Shown here piece by piece: positions 22,588-27,599 of a stretch of DNA of 27,599 nucleotides. Source of the DNA: Rhodospirillaceae bacterium (GTDB taxonomy: Bacteria; Pseudomonadota; Alphaproteobacteria; Dongiales; Dongiaceae). Location of the stretch: the NCBI GenBank assembly GCA_016794075.1, contig JAEUKU010000094.1, positions 1 through 27,599 of the forward strand, read 5' to 3'. Under the pieces are notes generated by a model. The model made no database searches. It saw only the letters and a program-made list of their open reading frames with translations, and was not told where the DNA came from. Position 1 is the stretch's first letter. Every line of letters starts with the position of its first letter. A program made the position numbers and the translations under genes.

Positions 22588-22992
22588 CTAGTGGTGGCTG
22601 CGTGGTCGCTCGCCATAGGCCAGCCTCTCGATGCGGAAGCGGGACATGGCGTCGTCTACGGTCGACCAGGCCAGCCGCGACCACTCGATCTTCGCTTCGT
22701 CATAGGTCTTGAACGGACCATACCATTGCTCCCCGCCGCCATCGGCAGGCTCCTCGAATCGGGTATCGGCATAGGGGCCGCCGACGACCCAGAACCACGT
22801 ATCGCCCGATTCCTCCTCGATCCGGAAACGCGCACAGGCGGTATCGACCGACGCCCACGCGCGGCGTTGCCATTCGGCCTTCGCTTCGTCATAGGTCCGG
22901 AAAGGACCGAATTTCTGTTCCGGGCCGCCGTCCTGCATGCGGTCGAACTTGGTATCGGCATAGTTTCCGCCGATCACCCAATAGCGTTTCAT
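22588..22992 (-). CDS. Tandemly duplicated DUF4170-like protein
   Basis: This 134-residue protein is made of two copies of a DUF4170-like unit. Repeat 1 spans 2-60 and repeat 2 spans 65-123, with a short linker (SGDT) and a 63-residue period. By hand alignment 36 of 59 positions are identical, including WV-GG, YADT, DGG-EQ, GPF-TYDEAK-EW and RFRIE. Single-copy members are about half this size, so this is a fused duplication. Function is unknown. The start at 22992 (MKRYWVIGG) puts the first repeat at the N-terminus. The open frame to 23031 only adds unconserved sequence over the promoter. There is no signal peptide or membrane helix. It is divergent from the cysteine-rich gene at 23112. Confidence 0.85.
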   Translation of the reverse strand: MKRYWVIGGNYADTKFDRMQDGGPEQKFGPFRTYDEAKAEWQRRAWASVDTACARFRIEEESGDTWFWVVGGPYADTRFEEPADGGGEQWYGPFKTYDEAKIEWSRLAWSTVDDAMSRFRIERLAYGERPRSHH

Positions 22993-23029
22993 GATCTGGT
23001 CGTGCGATGTCGCTAGTGAAACCCCGCGC

Positions 23030-23035
23030 ATAATA
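23030..23035 (-). promoter_or_regulatory. Candidate -10 box for the DUF4170 gene
   Basis: TATTAT on the minus strand (ATAATA at 23030-23035) matches the -10 consensus at five of six bases, about 38 bases before the ATG at 22992. Next to it lies a perfect small hairpin, ACGCT AGAA AGCGT (23035-23048). The -35 side is poor. It is one of only a few AT-rich spots in the 119-base divergent gap. Confidence 0.3.
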
Positions 23036-23111
23036 CGCTAGAAAGCGTTGAACAAACATGAAGATTCGGCATGCCCCCCATGGGCGCCGCACAGGTTTCG
23101 AGGGGTAGGAC

Positions 23112-23945
23112 GTGGCCAGGAAGACGGGAAACGGCAGCCAGCCGCAAGATGGCATGACGGCGAAGGATTTCGGCGTGGTGTTCGACCGGTTCCAGTCGAC
23201 CGTGTCGCGCTACGATTGCGGCAGGTTCTGCGCGCCCCTGAACAACGGCGAGCCGGTGTGCTGCTCCACCGACAACGCCATCCCCATCGTCGACAAGACC
23301 GAGTTCGAGCTGCTGAAGGGCCGCAGCGACCTCTGGCACCTCTACAAGCCGACCGACGCCACCTCGCGCCAGATCGTCAAGGAGCTGCACAAGAGCTGCA
23401 CCGCCATCGAATGCAAAGGCGCCCGCTTCTGCGAGCGCGACAACCGCACCATGGCCTGCCGCGCCTTCCCCTTCTACCCCTACTTCACCCGAGAGGGCGC
23501 CCTGGTCGGCCTCGCCACCTATTGGGGCTTCGAGGACCGCTGCTGGCTCATCTCCAACATGCAGGTGGTGGAGCGCGACTTCGTCCAGGAATTCATCGCC
23601 GCCTATGAATACATCTTCGCCCGCGACGCCGAGGAACTGAAATCGATGAAGTCGCAATCCGCCTATCACCGGCGGACCTTCTCGCGGCGCAACGAGCCGA
23701 TCGCCCTCATCGGCCGCGACGGCGGGTTCTTCAAGGTGCTGCCCCACTCGGGCCGAATCGTGCCGCTGGCGGCGGACAAGCTGCCGCAATATGGCGCCTA
23801 TGTCTCGGTCGCCGCCTATCGCCGCGCGGTCAAGGAGGCCGGCGGCGACGCGAAGGCGGCGGAGCAGACCTTCCTGCAGCGGCCGCCGGTTGCCGGATCG
23901 GCCAAGGCTGCGGCGGCGAAGGCCAAGGCGCCGAGCATCTCTTGA
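23112..23945 (+). CDS. Cysteine-rich YkgJ-like protein
   Basis: This 277-residue protein of unknown role has nine cysteines in the first half: Cys36, 40, 50, 51, 96, 101, 107, 116 and 144. The CC pair, then C-x5-C, then the CRAFPFYPYF segment (116-125) resemble the zinc/iron chelating domain of YkgJ-type proteins (C..CC ... C.IY..RP..CR.FP). A metal or Fe-S site is therefore plausible. The C-terminal third has no cysteine and ends in an alanine/lysine tail. There is no signal peptide. The GTG at 23112 is supported by an AGGGGTAGGA ribosome site. An ATG at residue 15 is an alternative. The HerA-like gene follows nine bases after, so the two are probably translated from one message. Confidence 0.8.
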   Translation: MARKTGNGSQPQDGMTAKDFGVVFDRFQSTVSRYDCGRFCAPLNNGEPVCCSTDNAIPIVDKTEFELLKGRSDLWHLYKPTDATSRQIVKELHKSCTAIECKGARFCERDNRTMACRAFPFYPYFTREGALVGLATYWGFEDRCWLISNMQVVERDFVQEFIAAYEYIFARDAEELKSMKSQSAYHRRTFSRRNEPIALIGRDGGFFKVLPHSGRIVPLAADKLPQYGAYVSVAAYRRAVKEAGGDAKAAEQTFLQRPPVAGSAKAAAAKAKAPSIS

Positions 23946-23954
23946 GGAGCGCCG

Positions 23955-25442
23955 ATGGCTGATGGCGATATCTGGGTCGGGCGCGGCGCGCAGGATGTCT
24001 GGCTGCGGCTCGGCATGGCCAATCGTCACGGCCTGATCGCCGGCGCTACGGGAACCGGCAAGACGATCTCCCTGCAGGTGCTGGCCGAAGGCTTCTCGCG
24101 CGCCGGCGTGCCGGTCTTCATGGCGGATGTGAAGGGTGACCTGGCCGGTGTGTCGCAGATCGGCGGCGAACACCCCAAGGCCAAGGAACGCGCCGCGAAG
24201 CTGGAGATCGCGGATTATGCGGGGGCTGCCTGCCCGGCCATCTTCTGGGATCTGTTCGGCCAGCAGGGCCACCCCATCCGCACCACGATCTCGGAAATGG
24301 GGCCGCTGTTGCTCAGCAATCTGATGGAGCTGAGCGAGGCGCAGGAAGGCGTGCTGAACATTGCCTTCAAGGTGGCGGACGAGCGGGGAATGCTGCTGCT
24401 CGACCTCAAGGATCTGCGCGCCATGCTGACTTATCTGGCGGAGAATGCCGCCGATCTGGCTGTGCGCTATGGCAACGTCACCAAGGCGACCGTGGGCGCC
24501 ATCCAGCGCGCGCTGCTGGTGTTGGAACAGCAGGGCGGCGACAAGTTCTTCGGCGAGCCGGCGCTGGACCTGGATGACTTCCTGCGCCAGGACCGCCAGG
24601 GCCTCGGCTACATCAACGTGCTGGCGGCCGACACGCTGATGCGCAGTCCGCGACTATACGCCAGTTTTCTGCTCTGGCTGCTGGCGGAGCTGTTCGAGCG
24701 TCTGCCGGAGGTCGGGGATCGCGACCGCCCCGTCCTGGTGTTCTTCTTCGATGAGGCGCACCTGCTGTTCGACGACGCACCCAAGGCGCTGCTCGATCAG
24801 GTGCAGCAGGTGGTGCGGCTGATCCGCTCCAAGGGCGTCGGCGTCTATTTCATCACGCAGAATCCCATCGATGTGCCCGACAGCGTGCTGGGCCAGCTCG
24901 GCAATCGCGTGCAGCATGCGCTGCGCGCTTTTACACCGCGCGACCAGAAGGCGGTGAAGCTGGCCGCCGACACGTTCCGCGCCAATCCGGCCTTCGCCAC
25001 TGCGACCGCGATCACCGAACTCGGCGTGGGTGAAGCTCTGGTGTCGACCCTGCAGGCGGATGGTACCCCTTCCATTGTGCAGCGCGCGCTGATCCGTCCG
25101 CCGTGCTCACGCATGGGTACAGTCACCGCGGCGGAGCGACAGGCGGTGATGGAGCGCTCGCCTATCGCCGGCAAGTATGATGAGACCATTGACCGCGACT
25201 CGGCGTATGAGCGGCTGATGGCTCGTGCCGAGGCTGCGCCGCCGACGTCGCAGACAACCAGATCCGAGCCTGCCAGATCGGGACCGGCACCGCGGGACGT
25301 GCCGCGCGAACCGGCGCGTCGTACCAGCAATCGGCAAGGTATGGGCGAGGCCTTCGCCAAGAGCGCCGTGCGCGCCATCGGCAGCCAGGTCGGCCGGCAG
25401 ATCGTGCGCGGTATCCTCGGCGCGCTGCTGCGGGGCCGGTGA
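23955..25442 (+). CDS. HerA-like ATPase (DUF853 family)
   Basis: This 495-residue P-loop ATPase of the HerA/FtsK superfamily belongs to the stand-alone bacterial DUF853-type group. Motifs are Walker A GATGTGKT at 30-37, MADVKGDLAG (57-66), Walker B LVFFFDEAHLLF at 261-272 and a sensor/arginine region near QNPIDVPDSVLGQLGNRVQH. The C-terminus has a disordered Pro/Arg/Ser-rich linker (about 400-460) and a final hydrophobic/basic helix (VGRQIVRGILGALLRGR). Archaeal HerA works with NurA in end resection, but no NurA is present and bacterial members have poorly known roles. The ATG start is preceded by GAGGAG. It lies nine bases after the cysteine-rich gene. Confidence 0.92.
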   Translation: MADGDIWVGRGAQDVWLRLGMANRHGLIAGATGTGKTISLQVLAEGFSRAGVPVFMADVKGDLAGVSQIGGEHPKAKERAAKLEIADYAGAACPAIFWDLFGQQGHPIRTTISEMGPLLLSNLMELSEAQEGVLNIAFKVADERGMLLLDLKDLRAMLTYLAENAADLAVRYGNVTKATVGAIQRALLVLEQQGGDKFFGEPALDLDDFLRQDRQGLGYINVLAADTLMRSPRLYASFLLWLLAELFERLPEVGDRDRPVLVFFFDEAHLLFDDAPKALLDQVQQVVRLIRSKGVGVYFITQNPIDVPDSVLGQLGNRVQHALRAFTPRDQKAVKLAADTFRANPAFATATAITELGVGEALVSTLQADGTPSIVQRALIRPPCSRMGTVTAAERQAVMERSPIAGKYDETIDRDSAYERLMARAEAAPPTSQTTRSEPARSGPAPRDVPREPARRTSNRQGMGEAFAKSAVRAIGSQVGRQIVRGILGALLRGR

Positions 25443-25531
25443 CCTTTCGCCTGGGTGCCGGGCGATGACGGTAGCGGAACAGCAGAATCGGTCGGATCGG
25501 CCGAGATTTATCGCGAACGCACAGGAAGACC

Positions 25532-25537
25532 AGGAAG
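25532..25537 (+). promoter_or_regulatory. Ribosome binding site for the MttB-family gene
   Basis: AGGAAG, with four bases before the ATG at 25542, supports that start over the GTG at 25455. It removes an N-terminal 29-residue stretch that looks unconserved. Confidence 0.6.
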
Positions 25538-25541
25538 CGAC

Positions 25542-27065
25542 ATGCAACGTCGACCCCGCCGTGCCCGAGAGCCGGCTCAGCTAGGCGGCGCCTGGATAGC
25601 CCGCGGGCCGCTGCGCAACGCCTTTCCGCCGCTGGCGCCGCTGAGCCAGGACCAGATCGAGGCGATCCACGACGCCTCCTTGCGCATCCTCGAAGAGATC
25701 GGCATCGAGTTCCAGGGTGAAGCGGCCTGCAACATGCTGCGCAAGGCCGGCGCCATGGTCGAGGTGAAGTCCGGCCTGACCCACATCCCGCGCGAAATCG
25801 TCTTGGCGGCGCTGAAGACTGCGCCATCCGGCTTCACCCTGACCCCGCGCAATCCGGCGCGCGCCGTTCATGTGGGCGGGAACCACGTCTCCTTCGGCCT
25901 GGTGGCCGGTCCGCCCAACGTTCACGACGCAATCAACGGCCGCCGCCCCGGCAACCACGCCGACTACGTCAACCTGATCCGCCTGGCGCAGAGCTTCGAT
26001 ATCATCCATTTCATCGGCAACCAGCCGACGGCGCCGCAGGAGCTGCCGGTGCGCACCCGGCACCTCGATTGCTACCTCGCCAACATCACCTGTTCCGACC
26101 GGATTTATCACTGCACCGCGATCGGCCGCGAACGCGCGCTGGACGGCATCGACATGATGGCGATCTCCCGCGGCCTCACGCGGGATCAGATGGCGGAAAG
26201 CCCCGGCGTGCTCACCATCATCTCGGTCAATTCGCCGCGCCGCTTCGACGCGGCGATGTCGGACGGATTGATGGCGATGGCCGAACACGGCCAGGCGGTG
26301 GTCGTCACACCCTTCACCCTGATGGGGGCGATGGCGCCGGTCTCGCTGGCTGCGGCGCTCACCCAGCAGAACGCCGAGGCGCTGGCCGGCATCACGCTCG
26401 CGCAGTTGACGCGGCCGGGTGCCCCCGTGGTCTATGGCGCCTTCACCTCGGATGTGGACATGAAATCGGGCGCGCCCGCCTTCGGCACGCCGGAGAATGC
26501 GCGCGCCACCATCGCCTGCGGCCAGCTGGCGCGCTTCTACAGGCTGCCCTACCGCGCCAGCAATTCCAGCGCCTCCAACGCGGTCGACGCCCAGGCGGCC
26601 TATGAATCCGAGATGTCGATCTGGTCTTCGGTCATGGCCCACGCCAACCTCGTCTATCACGGGGCGGGCTGGATGGAGGGCGGCCTCACCGCGTCCTTCG
26701 AGAAGATCGTGCTCGATGTCGAAATGCTGCAGATGATCGCCGAGACCATCCAGCCTTTCGCCGTATCGCCGGAGGACATCGCGCTGGACGCCATCGCCTC
26801 GGTGCCGCCCGGCGGGCATTTCTTCGGCGCGGCGCACACCTTGGAGCGCTACGAGACGGCGTTCTACCGCCCGCTGGTCTCGGATTGGCGCAGCTATGAG
26901 AGCTGGAAGGCCGACGGCGCCAGGGACGCCACCCAGCGCGCCACGGCCATCTGGCAACAGGCGCTGGAGCGCTACCAGGAGCCGCCGCTCGACCCCGCCA
27001 TCCGCGAGGCGCTCGACGCGCACATGGCCAAGCGCAAGGAAGCGCTCAGGGACGTAGATCACTGA
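25542..27065 (+). CDS. Trimethylamine methyltransferase (MttB) family protein, non-pyrrolysine
   Basis: This 507-residue protein belongs to the MttB superfamily (COG5598 type), which transfers a methyl group from quaternary or tertiary amines to a corrinoid protein. Family regions are LSQDQIEAIHDASLRILEEIG split at 36-56, HIPREIVLAAL, HVGGNHVSFG, RTRHLDCYLANITCSD, APAFGTPENARATIACGQLA and GGHFFGAAHTLERYETAFYRP split over the C-terminus. The gene has no in-frame amber codon, so it lacks pyrrolysine, as in the glycine-betaine (MtgB-like) and other non-Pyl members. The substrate is therefore unlikely to be trimethylamine and cannot be fixed from sequence. No corrinoid protein or reductive activase gene is in the window. 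The convergent dehydrogenase lies beyond a palindromic repeat. Confidence 0.9.
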   Translation: MQRRPRRAREPAQLGGAWIARGPLRNAFPPLAPLSQDQIEAIHDASLRILEEIGIEFQGEAACNMLRKAGAMVEVKSGLTHIPREIVLAALKTAPSGFTLTPRNPARAVHVGGNHVSFGLVAGPPNVHDAINGRRPGNHADYVNLIRLAQSFDIIHFIGNQPTAPQELPVRTRHLDCYLANITCSDRIYHCTAIGRERALDGIDMMAISRGLTRDQMAESPGVLTIISVNSPRRFDAAMSDGLMAMAEHGQAVVVTPFTLMGAMAPVSLAAALTQQNAEALAGITLAQLTRPGAPVVYGAFTSDVDMKSGAPAFGTPENARATIACGQLARFYRLPYRASNSSASNAVDAQAAYESEMSIWSSVMAHANLVYHGAGWMEGGLTASFEKIVLDVEMLQMIAETIQPFAVSPEDIALDAIASVPPGGHFFGAAHTLERYETAFYRPLVSDWRSYESWKADGARDATQRATAIWQQALERYQEPPLDPAIREALDAHMAKRKEALRDVDH

Positions 27066-27080
27066 GCCTCTCACCCTTTC

Positions 27081-27186
27081 CGTCATCACCGGGCCGGCGC
27101 GAAGCGTCGAGACCCGGTGATCCAAGTTCCTCGCAGCGAGACTGTTGCGTCAGACTTGGATTGCCGGGTCAAGCCCGGCAATGACG
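27081..27186. repeat. Palindromic intergenic repeat, copy 2 (inverted)
   Basis: This 106-base element starts CGTCATCACCGGG (27081) and ends CCCGGCAATGACG (to 27186). Inner arms are GATCCAAGTT and AGACTTGGATTGCCGG. Its right arm, reversed, reads CGTCATTGCCGGGCTTGACC, which matches the left arm of copy 1 at 5289 with a single-base difference, so the two copies have opposite orientation. It lies between the convergent ends of the MttB-family gene and the dehydrogenase gene. Confidence 0.85.
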
Positions 27187-27205
27187 ATAGAGAGGGCGAG
27201 CGTCT

Positions 27206-27599
27206 CTACACCGCGTCGTACGCGGCACGCACCATGCGGGCGAGATCTTCCGCGCCGTGACCCGCCGCGTCATAGGCGCGGAAGCTGGCGATGGCGGCGG
27301 CGATGGCGGGGGTATCGACCTGCAGGTCGCGGGCGACGCGGCTGAACATCGCGCCGTCCTTGACCACGCCGGCGACGGAGAATCCCACGGCATCGCTCTC
27401 ACCGCGCAGCACCGGCAGGCGGTGCTGGAAGGCGCCGCTGGCGGCCGGGCTGGTGGTGAGGACCTTCAGCATCGTCTCCAGATCGAGCCCGGCGCGCTTG
27501 CCGAGCGACACGGCCTCCTTCAGCGCCTGCCAGAAGCCCATGAGCATCATGTTGTTGACGATCTTGGCGGCGGCCCCGGCGCCGAGCGGGCCGACATGG
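27206..27599 (-). CDS. 3-hydroxyisobutyrate/beta-hydroxyacid dehydrogenase family (5' end missing)
   Basis: This is the C-terminal part (131 residues in view) of an NAD(P)-dependent beta-hydroxyacid dehydrogenase. These enzymes oxidise short hydroxy acids such as 3-hydroxyisobutyrate or tartronate semialdehyde. The conserved catalytic segment GAGAAAKIVNNMM lies just inside the window edge, with the catalytic lysine in AKIVNN. It is followed by the all-helical domain (EAVSLGKRAGLDLETMLKVL, then FQHRLPVLRGE, VVKDGAMFSRVARDL). The NAD-binding Rossmann half is off the right edge. The frame is open to the end of the window, so the internal ATG at 27550 is not the start. The substrate cannot be assigned. 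Confidence 0.9.
   Translation of the reverse strand, partial: HVGPLGAGAAAKIVNNMMLMGFWQALKEAVSLGKRAGLDLETMLKVLTTSPAASGAFQHRLPVLRGESDAVGFSVAGVVKDGAMFSRVARDLQVDTPAIAAAIASFRAYDAAGHGAEDLARMVRAAYDAV

Noticed and set aside
25542..27065. In-frame amber codon for pyrrolysine in the MttB-family gene
   Set aside because: The frame is uninterrupted from start to stop, so no pyrrolysine site exists.

Overview
The window looks like a GC-rich alphaproteobacterial chromosome segment, probably Rhodospirillales-like. That placement is an inference from gene content and order (cobS-cobT with an upstream J-domain gene, aroK-aroB beside a CorC/HlyC protein and a xerD cluster, a BolA gene, DUF2889, DUF4170, a plant-type glutamate-cysteine ligase and an ETFB-type methyltransferase) and from the codon bias. 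It was not checked against a database. Coding density is very high and no gene-free stretch exceeds 300 bases. I saw no tRNA, rRNA, CRISPR array, transposase or phage gene.

Layout. Positions 80-4917 (minus strand) hold an EamA-type exporter, a J-domain protein, and cobS and cobT, the AAA+ and VWA subunits of aerobic cobaltochelatase. A 293-base gap with three tandem 27-base repeats lies in front of cobS. bolA (plus) follows, then a palindromic repeat. Positions 5416-9227 (minus) carry aroK-aroB (overlapping), a CBS-domain CorC/HlyC membrane protein and a DUF2889 protein. Divergently, 9409-12364 (plus) holds a 47-residue membrane protein, a proline-rich exported protein and the tyrosine recombinase xerD. 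It is followed by a malyl-CoA lyase gene and accA (12443-14406), both acting on acyl-CoA carbon metabolism.

Positions 14441-16789 (plus) form the most unusual block: two exported EF-hand proteins, an ECF sigma factor, a small single-pass anti-sigma-like protein and a membrane-anchored CnrX/Spy-like sensor. The last three overlap by 4 bases each. The arrangement suggests an envelope metal or calcium responsive sigma system.

Positions 16786-19780 (minus) encode rsmE, a glutamate-cysteine ligase and an alpha/beta hydrolase. Divergent from these are ubiA, an ETFB-lysine methyltransferase-like gene and a MOSC protein (19889-22214, plus). A SemiSWEET-like protein and an internally duplicated DUF4170 protein follow on the minus strand. 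Then come a cysteine-rich YkgJ-like protein, a HerA-like ATPase and a non-pyrrolysine MttB-family methyltransferase (23112-27065, plus). A second, oppositely oriented copy of the palindromic repeat precedes the 3' part of a beta-hydroxyacid dehydrogenase gene that runs off the right edge.

Most of the window is housekeeping: aromatic amino acid, cobalamin, ubiquinone, glutathione and fatty-acid precursor synthesis, chromosome resolution and rRNA modification. The items that merit a second look are the EF-hand/ECF block, the rare-codon palindromic insert in rsmE, the fused DUF4170 duplication, the repeat pair at convergent gene ends, and the ubiA/ETFB-methyltransferase coupling.
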